Assembly: GCA_900660155.1 (NCBI GenBank)
Contig: CABFPE010000203.1
Coordinates: 211,278-275,277, forward strand
Direction: 5' to 3'
Length of the DNA: 64,000 bases
From: Hofstenia miamia
Lineage: Eukaryota > Xenacoelomorpha > Acoela > Hofsteniidae
Made by a program: the position numbers and the translations under genes. Every line of letters begins with the position of its first letter. Position 1 is the stretch's first letter. The notes below the pieces were generated by a model, which saw only the letters and a program-made list of their open reading frames with translations, ran no database searches and was not told the DNA's origin. Shown here one piece after another: positions 47,401 to 59,465 of the stretch.

Positions 47401-48190
47401 GGAAATCTGCAAACAGGTGATTGAACAGGAAAACTCAATTCGAGAAACATCGTCCCAAACTGATGAATTGAGAAACAGTATGGGAAAAGCCGTAAAAGAC
47501 TTAGACCACATCATTGAAAGAGTCCAGTTTCTTCTGCACTTACTAGAAATTGATTTTGCAGATCATAAATTAGGCGTTGATGCAAAGGTGTATAAGAATA
47601 ATATTATTGAAGCCCTAGCGGCAGTAGAAGCTGAGGTAAGTGGCTTTAAATAGCATGCGTGAACACAGAAAGTGATAAGTATCTTGCAAATGGTCATATT
47701 GATATATAAATCTTAAAATTTAGTTTAGGTTAATCGATTGCTTAATGCTCGTTATTATATGACATGTTTTCTTCCAAAAGTCTATGCACGCAATACAGCT
47801 GAACGTTCAAGTGATGTTTTTAAGTTTCCACCTCCATCAAATATTGACATTCTTCCAAAACTTGACTCAGATATGCTTCCTGACGAAGCCGAAATGCCCG
47901 ATTTCATTGAAGATACCAGAGGAATATCTATATCAGAAAGTGCAAAGGTGTTGACACCATCTGAGCTTCGAGCTATGGCACATCTAAAATCGAAAGACAG
48001 GAGAAGCAGTTCTATAGTTGGACCTGTTAAAACCAAACCCAGCGCATCACTACAAGCTCTGCCAAATTTAGATGAACACTTTCATCCAAAGAAATGGTAC
48101 GATCTTAGTACATCAAAATTAAGAAATATGTCTTCAATACCCTTAACATTATGCGAATCTCCAACCAGAAAAGACAGAAAATCACCTTAA
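40054..48190 (+). CDS. multi-exon coiled-coil gene, function unknown (5' exons tentative)
   Basis: Firm exons: 46118-46436, 47348-47635 and 47729-48190 (stop). All have good splice sites: GTAAGT after KLESDLKH, GTAAGT after AAVEAE, acceptors CATTTAG and AGTTTAG. The first reads SHADPCDMMAEYLRTC then KALEKFEQFEKQLAQYRESG. The second is a helical, heptad-rich segment (LDHIIERVQFLLHLLEI). The third has a hydrophilic, Ser/Pro-rich C-terminus (KFPPPSNIDILPKLDSDMLP, ending SPTRKDRKSP). Two tentative upstream exons, 40054-40104 (SHFAKCVLENLEKIK) and 41405-41528 (KKRRLMSELKKLEAGEGITG), have consensus splice sites and phases that fit each other and exon 46118. The region between 41.5 and 46.1 kb would then be a large intron containing a LINE. 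I do not recognise the family. Cytoskeletal or ciliary coiled-coil proteins look like this, but that is inference. Confidence 0.7.
42242..43140 (-). mobile_element. LINE fragment (reverse transcriptase), Jockey/CR1 type
   Basis: The minus strand reads QFIDFSTHKCGNI (degraded motif A) near 43100, SYLTDRQQCVNITGH, GGPQGSGLAAIMFLIFINDL (motif B, about 42900), FMYADDCKLLNADNN (motif C) and the thumb to 42242 (RALKWMYPSSNLSFKEKLKK). There are frame changes between the blocks, and the 5' part is missing. It lies in the proposed large intron of the coiled-coil gene, opposite in strand. Confidence 0.88.
44411..44449. repeat. (ATT)n microsatellite
   Basis: Thirteen ATT units. Position after TTTATTGCAATAAA suggests it might be the tail of a retroelement on +, but no body was recognised upstream. 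Confidence 0.95.
46894..47127 (-). pseudogene. antisense ORF in an intron, unrecognised
   Basis: 77 codons on the minus strand, composition protein-like (RYGSRHQNGNMRVTDANGEI, FNYLQESLSQPPAFQYHDIQ), ending in a Lys-rich tail. It lies within the intron between the first two firm exons of the coiled-coil gene. A possible acceptor (AAATACAG) precedes it, but in that frame an overlapping reading (KFLNDIKYLEIVRPEK then a GTATGG donor) is equally open. It could be an exon of a nested antisense gene, a retrocopy scrap or chance. Confidence 0.25.
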
Positions 48191-49358
48191 TTAGATAATT
48201 TTGTATTGATTTTTTATATACATAATTACAATTCCTACCAAGTTATGTGCCATTTACCTACATTAGGTCTCAAGGTCTAAATATTCATGACAAAATAGCT
48301 TTTAAATGATTTAAATTTAAAGGTGCAAATTTTGGCTTGTCAATGTTATTTGGATAATTGCTCAAAATAACTGAGCTATTTAAGGGCAACTGATTTAAAG
48401 TTCTCACTTCAAAAGCCACCAAAAAGAACAAACTCATCGATTACAAAGGGTGGAAAAAAATGATGTGAATGATCACTTAAAGAAACCAAGACGAATGTAA
48501 TAACTTTGACTTCTTAGAAATCGTTTAAACATGGTCTTTAAAATTTAATTACTACATAAATTAGCACAAATACTAGGTTTGAATTAATACTTTGTAATTC
48601 ATAGTTACATTGTTAATCAAAAAATTGCAATTATTAAAAATATAGTTATCTTCATTTATTAAAATTAAAAATCTTAGAAAAATACTAATTAATCAAAATA
48701 AAATTCCATTTGATATTTTTTTAAAAAACAATATGCTCTGAGGAGTCATTTGCTCCTTTTAATGAAATATAATTTTAGTAAATTATTAACTTACTATATC
48801 GTGCATAACAGAAGCATTTGATTCAACATGGTCGTACATAATACTATACCAATATAGAAACATGCATTACAATTGGTCTTCAACAATACACAGTAAGTCA
48901 ACAAAATCTCAAAGCATATACAGTAGATAAACAGTCGTAATAATTCACTGGCTACAACGAAAATATTAAAAATAACTGATATTGAAACTTACTATATTTT
49001 GCACAGGAATTTATAAAACACCATAACAGCAGTTCAAGCGAGTTTGCAAGTCAGTCAAATTAGTAATTTTTATGCTCACTTTTTGCAGCAAGCACAGCAG
49101 TAAAATTTTAAACAGGAGGTTGTCGACATGAGCAAATTGCGTTTCAATTTAGGGATTGATTTCTCCAACATCTTTGATTACAGTGATCATATCATTTTAT
49201 AATGTGGGACTATGATAGGCATCTTTCCTTTCTCTATTTTCGAAGAACTTTCAACGAATATTAAGAGATATGAATTATGAGTATTGATTTCGAAATCCTT
49301 TCATGCAAAAATTTTTGATTTAGTATTCGAGCTAGCTGGTTTGACTTTCTATAAGCTT

Positions 49359-49360
<2 letters not shown>
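48191..49360. other. downstream stretch of the coiled-coil gene
   Basis: AATAAA at about 48698 is a possible polyadenylation signal 500 bp after the stop. Nothing else is supported. Confidence 0.4.
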
Positions 49361-49361
<1 letters not shown>

Positions 49362-49398
<37 letters not shown>

Positions 49399-49418
49399 GA
49401 GAGAAAGATGGAGAGAGA
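49362..49418. repeat. (GA)n microsatellite
   Basis: Run of GA units with two GGA interruptions, in an otherwise AT-rich context. Confidence 0.95.
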
Positions 49419-49639
49419 TTTATATATGTGCAATTACTGATTTGATATTATATCTGTTCCTCGCAGCTCTCATGGAAGAGAAAAGCGTTCAGTTTACTTT
49501 TGAACTTCTTAAATATGTTGATGTTACAAAATCTTACCGCTGTATTTGCTTTCTTCGTATTATTCTTCACATGAGATTCCTCAATTTTTTTATCACAGTT
49601 AGGCTCTTTGACTGAATGTGCTGTTTTTCTCAATTGTCC

Positions 49640-51302
49640 ATTGTTCTGGTACTAACTCTTACCATGATCTTTTTAAATGGAGCCTTTTGATTGAACATCC
49701 TGCTTCTGTTCCTGTAAATGTGAGTTTCAGCAATGTTCATTCCCTTGACAATAAATATTCTTGAGCGTGATTTATCTTACTCCTTGAGCCCATTTTTGTC
49801 TCTTGATATTTTCAATCTTGATTTTGATGTCCTTCTCTCTAAGTTTGATCACAATATTTGTTCAATCTTGGATAATGTTGCTATTCTCCATCCTTTTATT
49901 CCATTCTGAACTGCACAATATGAAGTGTCAAATACGACGATTGGAACGAAGTTGGCTGAAAACAAAATCTATTTCTGATCATATTGAGCTCGCCAGTTTT
50001 ATCAGGCTATACCATGTGAGACAATTTCTATATTGATAAAATTAATACTGCTAATTCAAAGGATCTATTTAGTTATATTACTCACTTTCTTTATCGGGGT
50101 CAACGTTGTTATCCTGATACAGTTTTTCTTGATGATTTGGTGAATACTTTGACAACAAAGTTCAGTCTAGTTCTAATGCTATTGTTAGGCAATAGCATTC
50201 TTCACATTTGCCTGCCCCCATTCTTTCCTGTAGATTTATTGAATTTGCCTTAATTAGTAAAGCAGATCATTCAATTTAGCTATAAACAGATCTACTAAAA
50301 CGTGTGATACTGATCCCTGGCCTACTTGTCTTACTAATTGCTGGATTGGTATGTCTTTGCCAGTGATTTTTTTACTTATTCATGCATCTCTAGAGTCACC
50401 TTACTTTCCTATTAGTTGGAAGCATGCTTGTGTTACAACTGTTTTAAAAAAACCCAATCTTGATAAAAATAATTTCAAAAATTACCGTCCTGTTTCCTCC
50501 TTACCTTTTTTTCAAATTGTTTGGAAAGGGTTGCCTATAAGCAATTATTTACATACCTTTTCCTCTGATTCAAAGTAATTACAGTCTTCTTCAAAGTTGT
50601 ACATTGGCCCCCGCTAGAGTACAAAATGACATTCTATGCAGTGCTGACTCACCTGGCATTGCTTGCCCTGTTATCTAACTTGCTCTCAGTGCTGCGTTTG
50701 ATGCTATTAATCATAGTGTTTTACTTGATCGTCTTGAAAAAAGGTTTGCTGTTTTTGGCAATCCCCTTACCTATGGATACGTTCTTCACTCGGGGATCAT
50801 TGTCAATATGTTCGTATAGCAAATGCTTGCTCTTGATTGTTTAATATATCTTCTGGAGTATCTCAGGGCTCCAATAGTCTCATTTATATATTTATTTACT
50901 TCTATATATATATATATATATATGTATCTGAAATTGAATTGATTGCTGCTAAACACAACATACTTATCATGTGCTATGCTGATGATGTTCAACTTTAGGT
51001 TGCTATGCAGAATACTGATGATAGCTCTGTTAGTTTGTCCAACTCTTCACGTTCGTTATCAATTGCTAGTCCTAAGGTATGAAATGATCTACCTCTGAAT
51101 GTTATGATGTCTCCTACCATAATTGTATTTAAAGCAAGGTTAAAATCTCACCTTTTTCTGTTGGAATTCTCCTAATTGTTTTATTGTTGTTAACGCCATG
51201 AGGCAATTTTGTATGTGGCGGTTTATAAATTATTATTATTATTTTTATTATTATTATTATTAATATTAATATTATTATTATATTATTAATATTATTATTA
51301 TG
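49640..51302 (+). mobile_element. L2/CR1-like LINE, degraded, ending in (ATT)n
   Basis: Decayed + strand coding: a linker (QIRRLERSWLKTKSISDHIE, then YHVRQFLY) at about 49920-50030, WKHACVTTVLKKPNLDKNNF and NYRPVSSLPF (50430-50510), GVSQGSNS (motif B, about 50855), then AMLMMF-type remains of the YADD block, and a C-terminal VWNDLPLNVMMSP..FKARLKSHLF (to about 51170). The 3' end (GCGGTTTATAAATTATTATT) runs into an ATT microsatellite (51228-51302), as in L2/CR1 elements. It carries many stops and frame changes. A (TA)n run at 50901-50924 has expanded inside it. Confidence 0.88.
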
Positions 51303-52590
51303 ATATTTCTTTTTAAAAATTTTGAAATTTGCAATACTTGAATTATGTAGGCATGCTTCCACTGTGTATTTTTTTTCTCACAACATCCAGCAATGCACAA
51401 CAGCAAAAACTGTTTTCACACAAGAGGGACAACACACCACAAAAGAAATTCAAGGATACCAATTGCTCAGATATCATCCCAACATCAAGTCTTTTTAAAT
51501 ATAAAAGCATAGCTTCTCAATTAGAGTCGCATGAGGCTGGAATGAAAAGCACGTAACGGAACCCATACGGCATTAAAACTATTATTTCAACTTCAATTGG
51601 GACTAGGATCAATTTGATTTTATATTTGCTTTTATTGAGCATTTTTAAGGGCTTTTAAAAATTTTAACAAAAACATTCTAATATATTTCGGCTTTACATC
51701 ATAACTTAGTATACAATTTTTTAGGTGTTTTGAAATGGTTGAATTAGTTTCATGTTCTTTTGTTCTTCTGCTTAGTTGCCGACAACAGTATCCGATATAA
51801 TCTAGTATACTATCTCTTGTTAGGAGTTTTGTTATTATGAATTAAATGGTTTGCACCAAGCTGTTCAATCTTTAGGATAATATGCTTTATACATTTCTTA
51901 CTGTTCTCTTAACTCAACAAAATTATGAATTACAACTAATAATATAATATAAGCCAATATACGTGAACTGCTGGTGGGAAATATACGATATTTGTGGAAA
52001 CTGATGCCACCAGTGGCCCACTGGTGGACCATTGGGAGCATCAGTAACAACCTTAGTCGTCAATAATTTATGATTAGATGCTTGCAATTAAAACTTTCAT
52101 CATAAAAATTGGTTCCTACTTCACTTTAATACAAACAGGATTGATAAAGGTTTCTTGAAATTTTCAGTTTGAAAAATATTAATATGTATGTTAAATGAAT
52201 TTTTAAAATAAGTTGCGCACCCTAATCTTCAACTATTATATAAAAACGCTATGATAAAGCAGAAAAGATTTTTCAAAATTTTTAAAGGTGCTATTTCAAA
52301 GTTGCACTTAATTTTGTAATTTTCAATTTTTGCTATATTTAGCAGATTTCTGTGCTCATTGTTATCATTTATAAACAAGTCATTCTTTCAAATTTCAATT
52401 AAATGTTTGTATTGAATATGCTTGATAAGGCATCACAAATGCCTTTTAGCTCATTGTTGGTCTTGTGTTAGCTTTAACTGCAATGTTTGGCCTATTTACC
52501 AACAAAAATTGTTTCTTGCATACATAGTACGGCTATGAAATCAAATAGACCATTATTGGCCTTCCAACGGGTATTTTCTGACAAATAAAT
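51303..52590. other. non-genic stretch
   Basis: A short ORF at 51329-51556 is Gln/Lys/Ser-rich without family signal. CACTGGTGGACC and CCAGTGGCCCACTGG near 52010-52030 are small palindromic words. Nothing else stands out. Confidence 0.45.
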
Positions 52591-52591
52591 A

Positions 52592-52600
52592 AATAAATAA

Positions 52601-52637
<37 letters not shown>

Positions 52638-52920
52638 NNNNNNNNNNNNNNNNNNNNNNNNNNNNNNNNNNNNNNNNNNNNNNNNNNNNNNNNNNNNNNN
52701 NNNNNNNNNNNNNNNNNNNNNNNNNNNNNNNNNNNNNNNNNNNNNNNNNNNNNNNNNNNNNNNNNNNNNNNNNNNNNNNNNNNNNNNNNNNNNNNNNNNN
52801 NNNNNNNNNNNNNNNNNNNNNNNNNNNNNNNNNNNNNNNNNNNNNNNNNNNNNNNNNNNNNNNNNNNNNNNNNNNNNNNNNNNNNNNNNNNNNNNNNNNN
52901 NNNNNNTATATATATATATA
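52592..52920. other. assembly gap in (TA)n
   Basis: TA-rich repeat at 52592-52637, 269 N from 52638 to 52906, then TA repeat again. The gap is a scaffold join or an unresolved microsatellite, so linkage of the two sides depends on the assembly. Confidence 0.98.
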
Positions 52921-53209
52921 TTAATATAAGTAGAATAACTGAGTTTTAAGATTATTTAAATATATGTACATGTTTATATACAGTGCATTTATAAAGTAAC
53001 TACGGATTATAATTAAGATAGCCATTTTGAATAAAATGTTCATGAAACTATAGTTTGCTAAGGTGAATATAAAGTGAAAATTTTTTACTTGTAGCAAAAT
53101 ATGGTGAGTTACATAGCAATGCCAATAATAAAATTTAAAAATAAAGTATTAAATTCAAATTATGGTAAATTACAAAATGTAACTAAAGGTATTTTGTGGC
53201 AGCACATTC

Positions 53210-54486
53210 TTATACAGAATCCTCAAAATTTATAATATAATCATTATCTTCTAGGAAATCATGACCTAATATCAATTGGTATGACAATTGGTAGTTTGTA
53301 GTATCAATTGCAACCAAATCTTGCTTGAAGATTTTACATTTGATAGAAATTAATCTATAATTGTCATTTGTTAAATTTTTATGATGTATACCAATAGAGT
53401 TAGCACAGGTATCCACTATGACAGAATGCACAACACCTGTATCAATAACTGCTTCAACAACTATACCATTAACGGTTACTGGGATTGATTTCTTATCTGT
53501 CAAGTATGTTGAGATTAATATCTCTCCTGCTTGCTTTGGAATCAGCATTCTTACTCATTAGGGAATCAGTATCAATACCGTCTTAATCATCATCAGTATC
53601 AGTGTAAATACCTTCATTATCCTCAATAATATTAATTTTTAGCGTACATTGGCAACGTAAATGTGCTTTTCATCCACAATAAAAACAAGCTCATTATCAT
53701 GAGCTTTAAGTATTATTAAACCTTTAGATTGTTTCTCTTTTGGAACATTTACATTTTTTTATGCATTTGTCAAACATGAATTAGAGAAATTTTTGTGAGA
53801 GATCATAGATAAGGCGTCACATTTAATTTTAATCTATTTTTTAATGCTAATTGGACATTCATTTCTATACTAATGATTGTTTCAACATCCTCATCAATGT
53901 CACATTTAGCTTCTAATCATCATCTTGTAATTGTCGATAAACCACACACAATAAAAGTATACCAATCTTGAGATTTACATTTATCATCTTCATTAATAAT
54001 CAGAGTAGTCTTTGAATTTGTAAGCAGTGATATTGTCATTGTGCTTATATTGTTGTTTATGATGGATATCAACTGTTCTTGACTTCATAGTTCCGCTTTG
54101 GGTCTTGACCCTGTCTTCTACTGCTACCAATCTAACAGAAGGTTTTGTTAACTTGTGCATTACAATTAAGTTGTAACTAATAGTTAAAGATGTCAAAGGT
54201 ACTAAAAATTCAAGAAGCAGGAATTAATATGGAACTGCGCTCTAACTGAGATAAAAATAAAGACCAAAAATGGTAAAAGTATAGCTAACTCATGTGAATC
54301 TCACACAATTGCAGATTCTACACAAGCATCCAACAATTGCTTTAAGATTTTCTTTTTGTTTTCGACAATCAAAGAGGCATTTTGTAAGCTTACAACCATT
54401 TGTAAGAGTTCATCATGGGGAATTTGACACAAATTTTCAACAGAAAGGGCTTTGTTAGTTTGAGAATAAGTAACACAACATTCCAT
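53210..54486 (-). mobile_element. Ty3/Gypsy-like gag-pol fossil, broken
   Basis: The minus strand keeps a retropepsin-like protease domain (VEAVIDTGVVHSVIV, with LILGHDFLEDN downstream) at 53210-53548. A zinc-knuckle-like patch lies around 53640-53690, and gag-like coding extends towards 54486. No long terminal repeats, integrase or reverse transcriptase are seen. It is fragmentary, carries several breaks, and looks old. Confidence 0.7.
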
Positions 54487-57400
54487 AATATCAAATGGAC
54501 TTTGGTAAGATAGAAGAAATCAAAATAGTAAATGGCATTTTCCTTGACTATGGTATTTAGTAAAAAATTAGGTTGATCCTAAGTAAATAGTTGGCTGTGG
54601 CACTGCAGCAAAGTTTTTGATTTCCTACTGATTTTAATAGAAACAGTAAAATATAATGATTCTTTGTTCACATATTTGAGTAAAGTGTTAATTTATTTAA
54701 TAGAAACTATAATGCTAAATCCATTGGTTACATGTTCAAAGTCAGGTCACCATGTAGAATATTTGAATTGTGGTAGTTTAATCAATCCAGTTTTGCTAGA
54801 TCTTAGTGCTCCACCATCTTATGTTTTTCCTAAAACATTAAATTGACAGGGATTAAATGAACATCAGCTGTTACCCTCAAGATTACCTTCAATTAAAAGT
54901 ACATATATATATCATTTACTTGCTTTCATCCATTCAGGTGAAGAAAGTAGTTAAGACCAGGGCAACCTTGATACATTGGGACACCCTAAATTCTCATAAC
55001 ACCTATGGTTATTTGCCATGTGTAAATGGACAGATTCTATTGGACGCCATCTAGTGACGAAATATTTTTGACAAAGTTAAATTGAACAAATTAATTTTTT
55101 TGGCAAAATTTCTATTTTTGATTTTTAGGATTTAAGCACATTATTATTGATCAAAGCAAATATACAAGAGGTAAAAACAACAATTTCTTTAGCAATTGTG
55201 TATAAATTGTACTAAATGTAAAAGTGCACATTACACAATGACTCTGAGCAATAAAGTTCAATAATATATCTAATAACATTCAAAATACATCGTCTTTTCT
55301 CATGCTCCATACATGCCTGTTATTATTACTGACTCATTTACCCATAAAAAATTTTCCATGCATTTCAATTGCTTAGCCAGTTGTATGTACAAAGTTTATT
55401 TTGTTTTTTGCAATCAATACATTACATGCAAAGGGTTACATTTTTGATTTTCAAATATGTTGCTATTTTTCCATTGTAAAAATTATATGTGTTTAATTCA
55501 TTTTGCTAATATCCAAATATATAAATGAGAAATTTTTTGTTAAACTTGACATTACAGGTCTAATACACAATAAAAGCAAACTAGAAATTGGAAAAATTAA
55601 ACATGGGTTATGCATAAAAGCAATTTAGCATTACAGATGTATGAAATATAGACTTACACATTAAAATCAAAATAGTTTTTGGAAAAAAAGTAAACATGGT
55701 TTTATGCCAAAAGAGGCAATTTTGATTTCTAAAAATTATGCATGGAATGTTATTAATATGATTTATACACACACATGCTTCTCAATATACAATATTATTA
55801 TATTAGTTTTACACAATGATCTTCTCTCTGCATTTCTTTTTGGTGTATACAGTTTTTTCATGACTGTAAATGTTGTAGACTATTACATCTTTTGTTGATT
55901 TTTACATGATGATCTTCTTTTCTGCATTTCTTTGTGGTTTATTTACATTTTAGGAGAGTATACAAACTTGCAGATTGTTACATCCTTTGTCAACTTACAC
56001 ACATTTTTCAGCTTTATTTTGGTTTATGGGGTTTTACATGGCTGTGTGCATTACATGGCTTTCCACTATTACATTGATTTGTATAGCCAAATTAGTCACA
56101 ATTCCATGCTATGCTCCATCTTTATTCTACCTGTATATAATTTTAAATCCATGCAATTTTGAGTTCTAGAAACAGCTAATAAATTCAATCTGCTTAATTT
56201 AGTTGACAGTTAAAAATGATTACATATAAATAATTGCCTTCAGTCAATTGCAAGTTAAAGAAATTAAACAAGTGCAATTAAAACAAATACTCAATAAAGC
56301 AATAATGTGTATAAGTTTGCTTTAAAGCAAAAATGTGTATGATGGAAAGAGATAGCATATCAATGAATATAAGTGACTAAACCAATAATGCATAACTCCA
56401 TTTAATCAAAAATGTGTATGATGGAAAGAGGGAATATAAAAGTTTAAATAGATGCATAAAGTAATACAACATATAAATTTGTTTTAAAGCAAAAGTGTGT
56501 ACTATGGAAAGAGAATTAATACAAAAATGTATATAGATGCATAAAGCAATACCTCTATTAAATTTGTTTTAAAGCAAAATGTGCAAGATGGAAAGTGAAA
56601 TAATACAAATATATATATATAATAAAATATGAAAAACATGACAAACCCTATTATTCTTTATGGAGATGCATTTGAAATCTTTAGCACAGTCCACTTTACT
56701 GTTTAAGTAGCTTTGAGTCAGAGAGTTGATTAGTAACAAATTTGATCTTTTAACATTAAAATGAAAATGCACTCAAATTCCTTACTCCAAAAACCATTAA
56801 CATTTCCAATCTCTGGTGTTTCAAGATGATTAGTGTAAAATTTGCTCCAGTCTTTGGAAATGAGAATTCCACAAATCAAAAACATTACTCTCTACATTGT
56901 GTGATGGGATGACTCAACAATTCTCAAGAAGAATGCATTAATTGATTCAGTTTATACAATAATTGTAAAAAACACAGAGGGTAAAACACTGGCATGAAAC
57001 AATTAAATGCATAATTAGAATATTTCCTTTTTACTAATGTGGGTAATAAAACAGTCAATAAAGCAAAATAAAAAAATATGATAGTAGAGTACATGATAAA
57101 AATAAATGAAGAAATGTGAATTATTTTCTTTGACCCAGTGAATTGATTAGCTAAAAATTCAATAAATTATTTATACCATGCAAAGTATCAATTGGTTCTG
57201 GCTAACCACACTAATATTATTGAGGTGAAAACATTTCATTGATTCCATAGCAGTCTGCTAAAATTCATATTAGTGAATACTATTGTAAAATCATAGAGTT
57301 CATATGCACTGATATGAAATAATTAACTACATGGTTAGATAGTAGAGGCACTTAAATCTACATGATACATATTTTGCATTAATCATTAACAAAATATTTA

Positions 57401-59460
57401 CACTAAAAAATTTTGTAAAACAAGTACAAAACAATAATCTATCTACTGACAAAATGAAAATCAACACATAATTAATAATTTCCATCAGTTGTTAGTTAAA
57501 AAATTCTAAATTGATGAACCAAGTTATACAATAAATATTTTGTATTAATCAAAAGCAAGATGTTTTACAAAGAATGAGTTCTAAAACAGTTAATAATTCA
57601 ATATGTAAAATAGACACATTGTGATTAAAACAAAATACTCAACAAACCAATGACACATACAATTTAATTTAAAGCAAAAAAATGTTTCTGATGAAAAGAG
57701 AAAGATACATCAATGTATATAGCCAGTGAAAACAAAAGGTGGAAAAAGTATGTGACATACCCTGTTATTTGAGTGTAAACACATTTGAAATCACTAAAAC
57801 AATGTCTCTAATCAAGTCATTATTCACTGTCTAATATTTGACATGTTTCCATTGTATTGTATAATTGCCATAGAAATGAGAATATGCTTTTCCACATGAT
57901 TCACTATTCTTATTCTAGCAGGTATACTACTACACACACCTGATTTCCCCATCTATAGATATGAATTCTGCTCTTCAAATTAGTCATAATTCTATGTTGA
58001 GAGCATCTTCTATATGTACAAATGCCTGTAAACAGTATAATATTCACACCTAAAAATATGGGTGAATGATATTTAAAAGATAGATTGATAAGAATTTTGA
58101 GAAAATTACAAACTAACAATTTATAGGTTATTGTGTTGAAAAACATTGTCTATAAAAAATCACCTAACCATGAGTAAACTCTACCATGACTTGAAAATCT
58201 ATGGCTAATAATACCATGCAAACATCAAGTGTTAGATCAAATATTGTGTAAAAATATGATTTTTAATAAGTATTGCAAGCTAGTACAAACATGATGAAAG
58301 CAAAATTCGAGGATCAAATGCATACCAATGTTTGCATGCAAAGATGTATTTGAAATCTACACCATTTAAAGACACTATGTCACCATTTATTGATTGTAAA
58401 TTGAAAACTTAATAAGTAATCAGCAAAGAAATTCACCCAAACATTGCCACACATTACCAAATGTTGTATAAAGACCCAATTTTAAAATGTATATTCACTA
58501 AGATTCAACAATGAGTATACCTATTTGGAGAAATAGTGCAAAATCAAATACCATTTTCATATCTGAGCATAAGCATGGATATTGACTAACCCTTCATTAT
58601 AATTCACCAGGATAATCATGATTCTAGTCCATCCCTAATGTAATACAAAAGAAATAGCTTTTCTAAAACAAAAAAACATCACTGATAATGTAAAAATGAA
58701 AAGTCAAAACATGACTTTTTTCAAATTCAATACATATGACTCATTAAATAGAAACAAAGAAGTTTAAAAATGCAAAATTATTTTATTAATTATTTACTGA
58801 ATATTTTTACTGATTTTTTGACATAAATCTTTACTCAATTTACTAACTTAAGATGTGTTGTTTTGCAATTATAAAATCCCCATGGAAACTAGAACATGTT
58901 GTTTTTGTACAAAATACTTTAATGAATAAATAATTAGACTATTTCAGCTAATGGTACAATCTACTTAATCCAATATTTAAAATAATTAAAAAAAGTTAGC
59001 ATGCTAATCATTTATTGAAATATTACATATTTACAAATAAATTACCACACAATCTCTGTAAAAATTGAACATTTTTTTGTTTACTTGGGAATTTTTTCAT
59101 CTTCCCTTATAAATTATCATGCATTGATAAAAAGTTAAGAAATCTCCATTAACATTGTTCACAAGAATATTTTCTATATTGTTTCTTAAATTCAGCTGTG
59201 TTAAGAAGAGGTTAATAAACCAACCAGATAAATTCTTTTTGTTTTACCGTCATTCTGCTCAAATTTATACACTTAATATTCATGTAGAGTTCATTATTTC
59301 ACAACAATTGATTGTGATGATAGTGTTTTTTGAATAATTATTCATTAAATATATAATTCCATGTCTAAAATTTACCATGAACTTTCCTTTTTTCCAATGA
59401 ATGATGGGTATTCTAACACATTTTTAGGGTATTAGCAAATTATTAGCATGCTACTAGATA
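54487..59460. other. long CpG-poor stretch without genes
   Basis: By eye there are almost no CG dinucleotides here, and TG/CA are frequent. ORFs at 54664-56169 and 57910-58146 are hydrophobic or irregular, lack splice context and are not supported. The only structure is the tandem repeat at 56250-56620 and one related unit near 57655. Confidence 0.6.
56250..56620. repeat. degenerate tandem repeat, unit about 80-85 bp, four units
   Basis: The word AAAGCAAAAATGTGTATGAT (then GGAAAGAG) recurs with small changes at about 56325, 56404, 56487 and 56571, with ATAAAGCAATAA-like spacers. A fifth diverged unit lies at about 57655-57745. Confidence 0.85.
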
Positions 59461-59465
59461 CAGTA

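Noticed and set aside
54664-56169. Several hydrophobic ORFs that could look like membrane proteins
   Set aside because: Phe/Tyr/Ile-rich reading of AT-rich DNA; no splice signals, no family similarity, overlapping frames equally open.
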